From positions 1 through 43,842 of the forward strand of contig CAIULB010000008.1 in NCBI GenBank assembly GCA_903899965.1: a stretch of DNA of 43,842 nt. Direction: 5' to 3'. Origin of the DNA: an uncultured Methylophilaceae bacterium. Its GTDB lineage: Bacteria; Pseudomonadota; Gammaproteobacteria; Burkholderiales; Methylophilaceae. Under the pieces are notes generated by a model, which had not been told where the DNA came from, did not search any database, and saw only the letters and a list, made by a program, of their open reading frames with translations. Of this stretch, positions 27,156 through 35,582 are shown one piece after another; positions within the stretch are counted from its first letter, which is position 1; every line of letters starts with the position of its first letter. The position numbers and the translations under genes are program-made.

Positions 27156-28034
27156 ATGCAAGTCGTCAAAACCGCACATGCGTTATCTCAAGCATTAGCA
27201 ACCCAAGATGCAATTGCCTTTGTGCCGACCATGGGCAACTTGCACGCAGGCCATATTCAACTCGTTGAGCTAGCAAAAACCAAAAATGCATGTGTCGTCG
27301 TGAGCATCTTTGTAAACCCATTGCAGTTCGGCGCAAACGAAGACTTGAGCAACTACCCGCGCACCCTAGATGCCGATTTAGAAAAATTAAAAGCGGCGGG
27401 CGCTGATATTGTTTTTACGCCTAGCGAGCAAGAGATGTATCCGGACTTTGATGCCTCAACTCACAACACGCATCAAAGCATCACCATCAACTTACCCAGT
27501 GTCGCCAATGAACTCTGCGGGGCGGCTCGGCCCGGGCACTTCTCAGGCATGGCAACCGTCGTGCTCAAACTATTCAATCTCGTATTTTTTAATGGCGCCA
27601 AAACTAGAGTCGCTATTTTTGGGAAGAAAGACTTCCAGCAACTTTTCATCATTCGCGACATGGTGAAGCAATTGAATTTGCCGATTGAAATTATTGCTGG
27701 CGATACCCGCCGTGAAGCGGATGGCTTGGCGATGAGCTCACGAAACGGCTATCTAACCTCGGCACAAAAATTAGAGGCGCCGCGTTTATACCGCGCCCTG
27801 GGCCTCTTAGTTGACGCTGTAAAACAAGGTCGTACAGACTTTCCTGCACTAGAAACACAAACCACACAATTTCTCACCCAGCTTGGCTGGGTAGTTGACT
27901 ACATCTCGATTCGCTCAGCCGAAACGCTTCTGCCTGCCACAAACGCAGACCTCAAATTAGTCGTGCTAGGTGCTGCGCGCCAGGGCACAACACGATTAAT
28001 TGACAATATAGAGTTCACCCTCAAGCCCAACTAG
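27156..28034 (+). CDS. panC: PanC, pantothenate synthetase
   Basis: PanC joins pantoate and beta-alanine with ATP. The 292-residue protein has the HIGH-like motif MGNLHAGH, VSIFVNPLQF, the pantoate-binding GAARPGHFSGMATVVLKLFN and the KMSKS-like MSSRNGYL. It starts 3 bases after panB. The downstream panD has its own promoter, so panBC and panD can be expressed separately. Confidence 0.97.
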   Translation: MQVVKTAHALSQALATQDAIAFVPTMGNLHAGHIQLVELAKTKNACVVVSIFVNPLQFGANEDLSNYPRTLDADLEKLKAAGADIVFTPSEQEMYPDFDASTHNTHQSITINLPSVANELCGAARPGHFSGMATVVLKLFNLVFFNGAKTRVAIFGKKDFQQLFIIRDMVKQLNLPIEIIAGDTRREADGLAMSSRNGYLTSAQKLEAPRLYRALGLLVDAVKQGRTDFPALETQTTQFLTQLGWVVDYISIRSAETLLPATNADLKLVVLGAARQGTTRLIDNIEFTLKPN

Positions 28035-28071
28035 CCTCTCGGCTGTAAGGAAAGCCTAAGTTTTTGTAATT

Positions 28072-28100
28072 TTGCGCGGCCGCGAGTAAGCGACTATAAT
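28072..28100 (+). promoter_or_regulatory. panD: Sigma-70 promoter for panD
   Basis: TATAAT (28095-28100) is a full match to the -10 consensus, and TTGCGC (28072-28077) matches the -35 at 4 of 6 positions, with exactly 17 bases between. Transcription would start near 28107, 28 bases before the panD ATG. Of the promoters in this window it has the best -10 element. Confidence 0.82.
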
Positions 28101-28134
28101 GTGCGTGCTTTTCAATCAAACACATAGGGAAACC

Positions 28135-28515
28135 ATGCAAAGAACCATGCTCAAATCCAAATTGCATCGAGTGCGCTGTACGCATTCGGAGCTGGACTAT
28201 GAGGGCTCATGTGCGATTGATGAAGATTTACTTGATGCGGCTGACATTCATGAGTATCAACAAATCGACATCTACAACATCAGCAATGGTGAGCGTTTCA
28301 CTACGTACGCTATTCGTGCGCAACGTGGCTCTGGCATCATCTCTGTGAACGGTGCAGCAGCGCGTAAAGCAGAGCCAGGTAACTTATTGATTATTGCCAG
28401 CTATGCTAGCTATACCGAATTAGAACTCGAAAAATTCAAACCACAACTCGTTTACGTTGACCAAGATAACCGTATCGTCGACCAACGTCGTGACATCCCT
28501 GTGCAAGCGGCGTAA
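28135..28515 (+). CDS. panD: PanD, aspartate 1-decarboxylase proenzyme
   Basis: PanD converts aspartate to beta-alanine for pantothenate and cleaves itself to form a pyruvoyl cofactor. The 126-residue proenzyme has the self-cleavage site G24-S25 in YEGSCAID, plus the conserved [25 protein letters not shown] 28135, giving [13 protein letters not shown], places the cleavage site at the standard residue; an in-frame start at 28099 lies on the promoter and is rejected. AGGGA precedes the ATG. rsfS and rlmH follow in the same direction. Confidence 0.97.
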   Translation: MQRTMLKSKLHRVRCTHSELDYEGSCAIDEDLLDAADIHEYQQIDIYNISNGERFTTYAIRAQRGSGIISVNGAAARKAEPGNLLIIASYASYTELELEKFKPQLVYVDQDNRIVDQRRDIPVQAA

Positions 28516-28565
28516 GCCCTGCACACTAAAATTTGCCAACAGATTCAATACAAGAAAGTAGCCCC

Positions 28566-28928
28566 ATGGAATTAGAAGCAATGAAACAAGCCGTCGTTGA
28601 CGCGCTTGAAGACATCAAAGGCTATGACATCACCGTAATGGATGTCCGTAAATTGACCTCGATGGCAAGTTACATGATTGTGGCAAACGCAAGCTCATCT
28701 CGCCAAACCAAAGCGATGGCAAATAACGTCATTGTGAAACTAAAAGAACTTGGTGTTGAAGCGCGTGGTACTGAAGGTGAACGTGAGGGTGAATGGGTAC
28801 TCGTTGATTTGGGCGACATCATTGTTCACATCATGCTGCCTGCAACCCGCGCTTACTACAACCTAGAGCAACTCTGGGGTGCGGCTGAAGGTAATCGCCA
28901 CATCACCAACGACACCAAAGCGTCTTAA
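28566..28928 (+). CDS. rsfS: RsfS, ribosomal silencing factor
   Basis: RsfS binds uL14 on the 50S subunit and blocks joining with 30S during starvation. The 120-residue protein has the typical VVDALEDIKGYDITVMDVRKLTSMASYMIVANASSSRQ opening and the GEREGEWVLVDLGDIIVHIM block. I chose ATG 28566 over an upstream frame start at 28533, which adds MPTDSIQESSP without homology. It precedes rlmH by 34 bases, the conserved rsfS-rlmH order. Confidence 0.95.
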   Translation: MELEAMKQAVVDALEDIKGYDITVMDVRKLTSMASYMIVANASSSRQTKAMANNVIVKLKELGVEARGTEGEREGEWVLVDLGDIIVHIMLPATRAYYNLEQLWGAAEGNRHITNDTKAS

Positions 28929-28962
28929 ATCTCTATCGCTTGGAACACAAGCACAAGCCAAT

Positions 28963-29430
28963 ATGAAAATACGCATCATCAGCGTTGGTCACAAAATGCC
29001 AACTTGGGTGGAGCAGGCTTGTGCTGAATACATCAAACGCATGCCGCGTGAAGCCAGTGTCGACATCATCGAAATCAAACCAGATAAGCGTGCCGCCGGC
29101 AAAAACTCTACCGTTGTTCAAGAAGCTGAAGCCAAGCGCATTTTAGAAGCCTGCGGCAAAGACTATGTTGTCGCGCTCGATGAGCACGGGGCAGAAGTTA
29201 CCACGCTACAACTAGCAGAGCGCATGAGCGGATGGCTCGGCAATGGGCGTGATGTTTGCCTCATTATTGGCGGCGCAGATGGCCTGCATCCTGATATCAA
29301 GAAAAATGCTGATTGGCTGTGGAGCTTATCTAAGCTCACTTTGCCGCATGGCATGGTGCGCGTCGTGCTCGCTGAGCAACTTTATCGCGCTTGGTCTGTC
29401 ATTAATCATCATCCCTATCATCGAGAGTAA
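28963..29430 (+). CDS. rlmH: RlmH, 23S rRNA pseudouridine-1915 N3-methyltransferase
   Basis: RlmH is a SPOUT methyltransferase acting on pseudouridine 1915 of 23S rRNA. The 155-residue protein has MKIRIISVGHKMPTWVE at the start, the knot region CLIIGGADGLHPDI and the C-terminal PHGMVRVVLAEQLYRAWSVINHHPYHR signature. ATG 28963 was chosen because the frame upstream overlaps rsfS. It ends 27 bases before the photolyase gene. Confidence 0.97.
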   Translation: MKIRIISVGHKMPTWVEQACAEYIKRMPREASVDIIEIKPDKRAAGKNSTVVQEAEAKRILEACGKDYVVALDEHGAEVTTLQLAERMSGWLGNGRDVCLIIGGADGLHPDIKKNADWLWSLSKLTLPHGMVRVVLAEQLYRAWSVINHHPYHRE

Positions 29431-29457
29431 TCGCGTTCTTCGCGAACCCAAAATACC

Positions 29458-30891
29458 ATGCAAAAATACAATAAATCTTTAGTATGGTTTCGCCGAGATT
29501 TACGTGATTACGATCACGCTGCGCTTTATCATGCGCTTAAAGATTCCAAGCAAGTATTTTGCCTCTTCATTTTTGATACCGATATTCTTAACCAACTACA
29601 AGACAAAGCTGACAGGCGCGTTGAGTTTATTTGGGAGAGCCTGAGAGAGCTTAAAGCGGCACTCCAAAAAAATGGCAGTGACCTCATTGTTGAGTATGGT
29701 GTCGCCAAAGAGATTGTCATTAAACAAGCGCAACAGTTAGCCATTGAAGCGGTATTCAGCAACCGCGATTACGAACCCACAGCAGTCGATCGAGATGCGG
29801 ATGTCGCTAAAAAACTAGCAAAACTCAATATCGAGTTTCATCAATTTAAAGACCAAGTCTTATTTGAAAAAGATGAGGTGCTAACTCAGCAGGGCAAGCC
29901 TTATGGCGTGTTTACCCCATATAAAAATGCGCACCTTAAAAAGCTCGACGATTACTTTTTGCAAGCCTACCCAGTCGATCAATACATCCAGCATTTAGCT
30001 AAATATCAAGCTGATGCAATGCCAAGCTTAAGTGACATGGGCTTTAAAACGACCAATCTCAGCCAAATGAAGTTGCCCACGGGCATGTCTGGCGCACTTC
30101 AACTTTTTGAAGATTTCAAAGAGCGGATTAGTCACTACCATGATGCACGCAACTTCCCTGCAATTAAAGGCCCCTCCTATCTTTCCGTGCACTTACGCTT
30201 TGGCACGATTCCCATTCGTCATCTTGCAAGAACCGCAAAACATACCGGTGGCTCAGGTGCTGAAACATGGCTCAATGAGCTAATTTGGCGAGACTTTTAC
30301 TTTCAGATTTTGCACCATCACCCTAAGGTTGCTGAAGGACAAGCCTACAAGACCGAGTTCAATGCCTTGCCTTTCCCCAACAACCAAACAATTTTCCAAG
30401 CTTGGTGCGACGGAGAAACTGGCTACCCATTAGTTGATGCCGCGATGCGACAACTTAACCAAACCGGCTACATGCACAATCGATTACGCATGGTGGTTGC
30501 GAGTTTCTTAGTGAAAGACCTATTAATTGACTGGCGCTGGGGCGAGCGTTATTTTGCTGAGAAACTGATCGACTTTGACTTTAGCGCCAACAATGGGGGC
30601 TGGCAATGGGCTGCCTCCACAGGCTGTGATGCGCAGCCTTGGTTTAGAATTTTCAACCCGATTACGCAATCTGAAAAGTTTGATGGTGCGGGCAAGTTCA
30701 TCCGAAAATACGTGCCTGAATTAGCCGCTTGTGACGACAAAGAAATTCATGCGCCCTGGCTCATTCCATCACTCAGACAAGAAATGCTCAACATCAAGAT
30801 CGGCAAAACTTACCCATGCCCAGTGGTCGACCATGCCACACAAAGAAATTTGGCACTCAGCCTATATAAAAACGCTGACAAAACTTCTTAA
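29458..30891 (+). CDS. phrB: Class I deoxyribodipyrimidine photolyase
   Basis: This flavoprotein repairs cyclobutane pyrimidine dimers using blue light. The 477-residue protein has an N-terminal antenna-binding Rossmann domain (LVWFRRDLRDYDH) and a C-terminal FAD domain with the GPSYLSVHLRFGTI, ELIWRDFYFQIL, MRQLNQTGYMHNRLRMVVASF and ANNGGWQWAASTGCDAQPWFRIFNP blocks. The WRDFY and NGGWQW tryptophans belong to the electron-transfer and lesion-binding sites. It is in line with rlmH but may have separate expression. CPD photolyase is much more likely than (6-4) type or cryptochrome. Confidence 0.95.
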   Translation: MQKYNKSLVWFRRDLRDYDHAALYHALKDSKQVFCLFIFDTDILNQLQDKADRRVEFIWESLRELKAALQKNGSDLIVEYGVAKEIVIKQAQQLAIEAVFSNRDYEPTAVDRDADVAKKLAKLNIEFHQFKDQVLFEKDEVLTQQGKPYGVFTPYKNAHLKKLDDYFLQAYPVDQYIQHLAKYQADAMPSLSDMGFKTTNLSQMKLPTGMSGALQLFEDFKERISHYHDARNFPAIKGPSYLSVHLRFGTIPIRHLARTAKHTGGSGAETWLNELIWRDFYFQILHHHPKVAEGQAYKTEFNALPFPNNQTIFQAWCDGETGYPLVDAAMRQLNQTGYMHNRLRMVVASFLVKDLLIDWRWGERYFAEKLIDFDFSANNGGWQWAASTGCDAQPWFRIFNPITQSEKFDGAGKFIRKYVPELAACDDKEIHAPWLIPSLRQEMLNIKIGKTYPCPVVDHATQRNLALSLYKNADKTS

Positions 30892-30992
30892 AAAAACATC
30901 AAATTTATAGACACACCCCCACCAGTCAGTTAAAGTTATCAGTAATTGCATCATGTATTTAATGTTGCATTGATAATTAAATTGGAAACAAA

Positions 30993-31700
30993 ATGAAAAG
31001 TAAGTTTTTAACGCTCATCACAATATGCCTCATTACACTCATGACTGGGTGCGCTTCTGTGGACAATAGAGATCCATTAGAGGCTATTAACCGTGGCGTT
31101 TACAAATTCAATGATGTTTCAGATAAGGCCGTCTTCAAACCGATTGCTGGCGCGTACAAGGCTGTCATGCCAACACCAGTGCGCACGGGCGTTAACAACT
31201 TCTTTGCAAACTTAAAGACATTAGTCACAACGGTCAACCAGGTGCTGCAGTTTAAATTTAATAAAGCTGCTGAAAGTGCTGGTCGCTTTGTGATTAACAG
31301 CACGATTGGTATTGCTGGTCTGTTTGATGTTGCATCAAAACAAGGCATCCCACAGTACAAAGAAGACTTTGGTCAAACGCTTGGCTATTGGGGCATGGGT
31401 GATGGCCCTTACTTAATGCTTCCATTCTTTGGCCCAAGTTCATTGCGTGACGTCACAGGCCTTGCGACCGACGCATACGCATTCGACCCAATCATGTACG
31501 TCGACAATGTGCCAGTTCGTAACTCACTCATTGTGACCAAGTTTATTGATGCGCGTGCAGAGATGCTGCCTGGTAGTGATTTGCTTGATGAAGCAGCGCT
31601 TGATCCATATAGCTTCATGCGTGATGCCTATCTACAAAGACGTGCAAATCAAGTTGCTGACGGCGCAGTGACTAAAAAAGATGATGGGTTTGATAAATAA
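30993..31700 (+). CDS. mlaA: MlaA (VacJ), outer-membrane lipoprotein of the Mla lipid system
   Basis: MlaA removes phospholipids from the outer leaflet of the outer membrane and passes them to MlaC. The 235-residue protein has a lipoprotein signal with lipobox MTGC, then the family start DPLEAINRGVYKFNDVSDKAVFKPIAGAYK and the conserved GQTLGYWGMGDGPYLMLPFFGPSSLRD. It stands alone here without mlaBCDEF. A strong terminator follows. The upstream 100 bases are AT-rich with candidate promoter elements but no convincing pair. Confidence 0.96.
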   Translation: MKSKFLTLITICLITLMTGCASVDNRDPLEAINRGVYKFNDVSDKAVFKPIAGAYKAVMPTPVRTGVNNFFANLKTLVTTVNQVLQFKFNKAAESAGRFVINSTIGIAGLFDVASKQGIPQYKEDFGQTLGYWGMGDGPYLMLPFFGPSSLRDVTGLATDAYAFDPIMYVDNVPVRNSLIVTKFIDARAEMLPGSDLLDEAALDPYSFMRDAYLQRRANQVADGAVTKKDDGFDK

Positions 31701-31719
31701 TTAATCCCTAGATACAAAT

Positions 31720-31749
31720 AAAAAAGCCACGTAATGACGTGGCTTTTTT
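31720..31749. terminator. Bidirectional intrinsic terminator between mlaA and pmbA
   Basis: AAAAAAGCCACGT (31720-31732) and ACGTGGCTTTTTT (31737-31749) form a perfect 13-bp stem with an AATG loop. U-tracts exist for both strands, and it lies 19 bases after mlaA and 17 bases after pmbA. Confidence 0.92.
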
Positions 31750-31766
31750 ATTTTCCAAACCCCGAT

Positions 31767-33110
31767 CTAATCCCCTGCAACGGTCATATGCTCAATCAGT
31801 ACAGACCCGATCTGTTTAGAGCCTTGCACTAAGACATCATTCCCGATTGCTACAATTTGCTTAAACATATCAGCCAAGTTGCCAGCAATCGTAATCTCTT
31901 CCACCGCATGCACGATCACGCCGTTCTCAACCCAGAAGCCTGCAGCGCCGCGCGAGTAATCCCCAGTCACCATATTGATACCATGACCAAGCAGCTCTGT
32001 TACCAATAAGCCTGTGCCCATGGTTTTGAGCATTGCATTAAAATCTAAATCGCCGTGGCTCACGATTAAATTATGGTTGCCCCCTGCATTACCGGTACTT
32101 TGCATGCCTAATTTACGCGCTGAATAGCTCGACAACACATAGCCTTGAAGCACGCCGTCTTTCACCAAAGTTCGAGACGCTGTCGCGACACCTTCATTAT
32201 CAAATGGGCTACTCGCTAAGCCACGTAATAAATGTGGCTGCTCTTCGATTGTCACTAATGGTGACATCACTTGCTTACCTAAACTATCCAGCAAAAATGA
32301 TGACTTGCGATACAAGCTGCCGCCAGAGATCGCTGAGATTAAGTGCGAAATTAAACCCGAAGATATCGATGCATCAAACATCACCGGCACTTGGGCAGTC
32401 TTAATGCGCTGACTCCCCAATCTTCTTACCGTACGCTCCCCCGCCAAACGGCCTACATGTTGCGCTGATTCCAAATCGTCCGCGGACCTTGCCGTGCTAT
32501 ACCAATAGTCACGCTGCATATTGTCTTGGCCGTCATCAGCAATCACCGAGCAACTTAAGCTATGGCGCGAGCTTGCATATCCGCCATTAAAGCCATGCGA
32601 GTTGGCATACGCGAACATGCCTTCATAAGTAGAAACTGAAGCGCCTTCAGAATTGGTAATACGCGCATCAACACTTCGCGCTTCAGCCTCACACACCTTG
32701 GCTAGTTCAATTGCATCGTCCACCTTGACATCCCATGGATGATGCAAATCTAAATCAGGGATATTTTTCGCCATTAAAGCGGCATCTGCCAAACCGCAAA
32801 ATTCATCCTTGGCGGTATAGCGGGCAATATTACAAGCGGCGGCAACAGTATCTTGAAGTGCCTGAGGGGAAAGGTCCGAAGTGCTTGCGTGGCCTTTTTG
32901 CTGACCAAAGTAAACACTGACTGAAACGCCTTTATCACGGTTATATTCGATGGTTTCAGTTTCATTCATCCGCACCGAAACATTCTGACCAAAGCCCAAG
33001 CTCACTTCAGCCTCTGCGGCACTCGCGCCAGCCTCTTTAGCAAGGCGTAAAACCGTCTCGCTCATCTCTTGCAATTGCGCTAAGGAATAACTAAATCGCG
33101 GCTCACTCAT
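31767..33110 (-). CDS. pmbA: PmbA/TldE metallopeptidase subunit
   Basis: PmbA (TldE) partners with TldD, the zinc-bearing subunit, to degrade unfolded peptides and mature some modified peptides such as microcin B17. The 447-residue protein has the U62 family opening with SLGFGQNVSVRMNETETIEYN, YEGMFAYANSHGF and the C-terminal GLLVTELLGHGINMVTGDYSRGAAGFWVENG. It lacks the HExxxH zinc motif, as expected for the TldE partner. I set the start at ATG 33110; a TTG at 33134 is also in frame. It is divergent from darP, 57 bases away. No tldD is in the window. Confidence 0.94.
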   Translation of the reverse strand: MSEPRFSYSLAQLQEMSETVLRLAKEAGASAAEAEVSLGFGQNVSVRMNETETIEYNRDKGVSVSVYFGQQKGHASTSDLSPQALQDTVAAACNIARYTAKDEFCGLADAALMAKNIPDLDLHHPWDVKVDDAIELAKVCEAEARSVDARITNSEGASVSTYEGMFAYANSHGFNGGYASSRHSLSCSVIADDGQDNMQRDYWYSTARSADDLESAQHVGRLAGERTVRRLGSQRIKTAQVPVMFDASISSGLISHLISAISGGSLYRKSSFLLDSLGKQVMSPLVTIEEQPHLLRGLASSPFDNEGVATASRTLVKDGVLQGYVLSSYSARKLGMQSTGNAGGNHNLIVSHGDLDFNAMLKTMGTGLLVTELLGHGINMVTGDYSRGAAGFWVENGVIVHAVEEITIAGNLADMFKQIVAIGNDVLVQGSKQIGSVLIEHMTVAGD

Positions 33111-33167
33111 GTGCTTGCTACCGTTCTCATTCAAAGGAATTTCTAAAAACTGCTATCATATCGCACT

Positions 33168-33722
33168 ATGAGACCCAAAAAGAAAGATCCCAACGCTGAA
33201 GAGGTCGATTTAATCGAACCGATCAGCAAGACCAAACTTAAAGCCGAAGCGGATGCCCTGCAAGAAATCGGCGTCAAATTGGTTGCGCTTCCCAATAGCA
33301 AGCTGACACAGCTTGACCTACCAGCGCGTTTAGTGGATGCCATTAACGAAGCAAAGCGCATTACGGCAAATGGCGCCACCCGCCGCCAAAAGCAATATAT
33401 CGGCAGCTTGATGCGAGAAATTGATGTTGCACCGATTGTTGAGCAAATGGAAAAATGGGAAGGCAAAAACACAGCCGAGAATGCTTACTTCCACAATCTA
33501 GAGCGCTGGCGCGCTCGCCTGATTGAAGATGAAGGTGCACTCTCTGAATTTATTCAGCAATACCCCAATGTGGATAGCCAACAAATTCGCACATTGATTC
33601 GTAATGCACGCCGTGAGGCCTCAGCAAACAAGCCCCCTAAAAGCAGCCGAGAGCTATTTAAGCTACTAAGAGAAATTACAGGCGAGCCTCAATCGAGCAA
33701 TGAGGTTGACGAAGAAAGCTAA
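33168..33722 (+). CDS. darP: DarP (YjgA), 50S ribosome assembly factor
   Basis: DarP, formerly YjgA/DUF615, acts late in 50S subunit assembly. The 184-residue protein has the family pattern KKDPNAEEVDLIEPISKTKLKAEADALQEIGVKLVAL, AKRITANGATRRQKQYIGSLMREID and ERWRARLIEDEGALSEFI. The pairing of darP divergent from pmbA is conserved across proteobacteria. The leader is very short. A possible extended -10 (TGCTATCAT, 33151-33159) sits 9 bases before the ATG, which would leave an almost leaderless message. Confidence 0.93.
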   Translation: MRPKKKDPNAEEVDLIEPISKTKLKAEADALQEIGVKLVALPNSKLTQLDLPARLVDAINEAKRITANGATRRQKQYIGSLMREIDVAPIVEQMEKWEGKNTAENAYFHNLERWRARLIEDEGALSEFIQQYPNVDSQQIRTLIRNARREASANKPPKSSRELFKLLREITGEPQSSNEVDEES

Positions 33723-33734
33723 CTACATCAGCTT

Positions 33735-34457
33735 CTAATCAAAACTGACTTTACTTTCTTGGTGCATGCGATTTCTCACATAAGCCATCTCCACAGTTTT
33801 ACCTGAGTACTGATTCACAGCTTTTGATAAATCGGTGACCGTCAGCAGCTGAATGTCGCCAATGCTGACTAAATAATCGTCTTTCAATAACCCTGCTTTT
33901 TCAGCGGCAGAGCCATCAAGTACCACTAACACTTTCAGCCCTTCTGAATCATCGCCCTTTTCAGGCACTTTTACATGGACCCCCAATGAAGGCTTAGCTA
34001 GCTTGGCCCAATAAGAAGCAAAGTAAGCATAACTCGCCCCTGCTTCCACTGGTGCTTGCCCTGTTTTTTTAGCTTCTCGCAGTTGCTGAATTTTGGCACT
34101 TGCCGAGACTTGATCTGCACGCTCGCTATAAACCAACACTAACTCGGCATGCACTTTTTGCGCTTGTGGTAAAGCGAGCTCTGGCGCAACGCTCCCGGCT
34201 TTAAAGTCAGAGTAACCGATCAGCTCAAAGCCGCGTTCTTCCATGCGGTGTTTATCAGCAACTTTATCTGTGCCTGCATATATTTTTGGGGTGGCATCAG
34301 ACACAATACGTTTAGCATTACTTGGCTTAGACTCAACGAATGAACTGCTAAAGAAATTTTCATTCGCCACAACCGCCTCTAAGGACTGCTTATCTTCAGC
34401 CATAGAAACATTGGCGGCTAAAATGAGGCCTAACAAGCTATAACGCAATAAACGCAT
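33735..34457 (-). CDS. Secreted PDZ-domain protein of unknown function
   Basis: A 240-residue protein with a signal peptide (MRLLRYSLLGLILAANVSMA, cut before ED) and one C-terminal PDZ domain (about residues 155-240), seen in VVLDGSAAEKAGLLKDDYLVSIGDIQL and LSKAVNQYSGKTVEMAYVR. The middle part (about 60-150) has a FELIGYSDFKAG block and a Lys/Ala-rich helical stretch. No protease triad is visible, so it is not a DegP or Tsp protease by itself; a periplasmic adaptor or peptide-binding role is possible. ATG 34457 was preferred because AAAGGA lies 7 bases upstream, rejecting a frame start at 34502. It is convergent with darP and divergent from mog. Confidence 0.8.
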   Translation of the reverse strand: MRLLRYSLLGLILAANVSMAEDKQSLEAVVANENFFSSSFVESKPSNAKRIVSDATPKIYAGTDKVADKHRMEERGFELIGYSDFKAGSVAPELALPQAQKVHAELVLVYSERADQVSASAKIQQLREAKKTGQAPVEAGASYAYFASYWAKLAKPSLGVHVKVPEKGDDSEGLKVLVVLDGSAAEKAGLLKDDYLVSIGDIQLLTVTDLSKAVNQYSGKTVEMAYVRNRMHQESKVSFD

Positions 34458-34570
34458 GGGGTTTCCTTTGTCATTAAAATGAGGATGACTACTAAGCCTC
34501 ATAATATGGGATCATTTAACTTTAAAATATAATCTTTATCTCTGACCATCAGACAATCAAAATAATTCAC

Positions 34571-35155
34571 ATGTCAGCACAAACAATTAAAATCGGCCTT
34601 GTTTCAATTAGCGACCGCGCGTCAGCCGGCACCTATCAAGACCTTGGCTTGCCAAATTTGCAGGACTGGCTAGACAAAGCACTCACCACGCCTTGGCAAG
34701 CATTGACAAGACTCATCCCAGACGAAAAATCTGAAATTGAATTCACCCTAAAACAGCTCGTGGATGAGGAAAGCTGTAGTTTAATTTTAACCACAGGCGG
34801 CACTGGGCCAGCCATCCGCGATGTGACTCCAGAGGCCACATTAGCCATTGGCGATAGAGAAATGCCTGGCTTTGGCGAGCAGATGCGGCAAATTAGCTTA
34901 AATTTTGTGCCTACGGCTATTTTGTCACGCCAAGTCGCAGTGATTCGTAAGCAGTGCCTGATTATTAACTTACCTGGACAGCCCAAAGCCATCGCCCAAA
35001 CGCTTGAGGGCTTAAAAGATGAAGCCGGCAAACAAACCGTGCATGGCATTTTTGCTGCCGTGCCTTATTGCTTGGACTTAATTGGCGCGCCATACATTGA
35101 AACGAATGCCGAGATTGTTCAGGCATTTAGACCAAAATCCGCGACTAAAAAATAA
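34571..35155 (+). CDS. mog: MogA, molybdopterin adenylyltransferase
   Basis: MogA activates molybdopterin by adenylation before molybdenum insertion. The 194-residue protein has the MPT-binding fold with GLVSISDRASAGTYQDLG, the LILTTGGTGPAIRDVTPEAT loop, and the LPGQPKA motif. The length and the SDRASAG start fit MogA rather than MoaB. No other moa/moe gene is nearby. A perfect TATAAT (34528-34533) lies 38 bases before the ATG, without a good -35. Confidence 0.93.
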   Translation: MSAQTIKIGLVSISDRASAGTYQDLGLPNLQDWLDKALTTPWQALTRLIPDEKSEIEFTLKQLVDEESCSLILTTGGTGPAIRDVTPEATLAIGDREMPGFGEQMRQISLNFVPTAILSRQVAVIRKQCLIINLPGQPKAIAQTLEGLKDEAGKQTVHGIFAAVPYCLDLIGAPYIETNAEIVQAFRPKSATKK

Positions 35156-35169
35156 AGAAAGATATCGCT

Positions 35170-35568
35170 ATGCAACTTAACATCACCCCTTACTATGCGG
35201 CAATACTGGCATTACTCTTTATTGCTCTTTCTGTCAGAACCATCAAAACAAGGCGCGAACAAAAAGTGGCGATTGGTGATGGCGGCGAAAAAAGCATATT
35301 AAGAGCATCGCGAGTGCATGCTAATTTTTCAGAATATGTGCCATTTACAATCTTGCTCATTGCGATGCTTGAGATGCAGACATACTCACAATGGATTATT
35401 CACGGCTTATGCATCGCGCTAGTGACGGCGCGAGCTATCCATGCATATGGCGTAAGCAAAGCCAATGAAGACTTCCGATTTAGAATTTTTGGCACAGCGA
35501 CAACAATCAATATCATTGGTGTTTGTGCCTTTCTATTGCTCGCAAAACCTTTTCTAATTGACGCTTAA
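35170..35568 (+). CDS. MAPEG-family membrane protein
   Basis: A 132-residue protein of the MAPEG family (eicosanoid and glutathione metabolism-like). It has four hydrophobic helices and the family pattern of a lysine/arginine-rich loop, R-x-x-R-x-H-A-N-F-S-E-Y-V-P (in LRASRVHANFSEYVPF), and RAIHAYGVSKANEDFRFRI. Bacterial members are mostly uncharacterised; some act as glutathione transferases. It lies 14 bases after mog and 14 bases before thiL in the same direction. Confidence 0.88.
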   Translation: MQLNITPYYAAILALLFIALSVRTIKTRREQKVAIGDGGEKSILRASRVHANFSEYVPFTILLIAMLEMQTYSQWIIHGLCIALVTARAIHAYGVSKANEDFRFRIFGTATTINIIGVCAFLLLAKPFLIDA

Positions 35569-35582
35569 CACCGGCTTCACTT

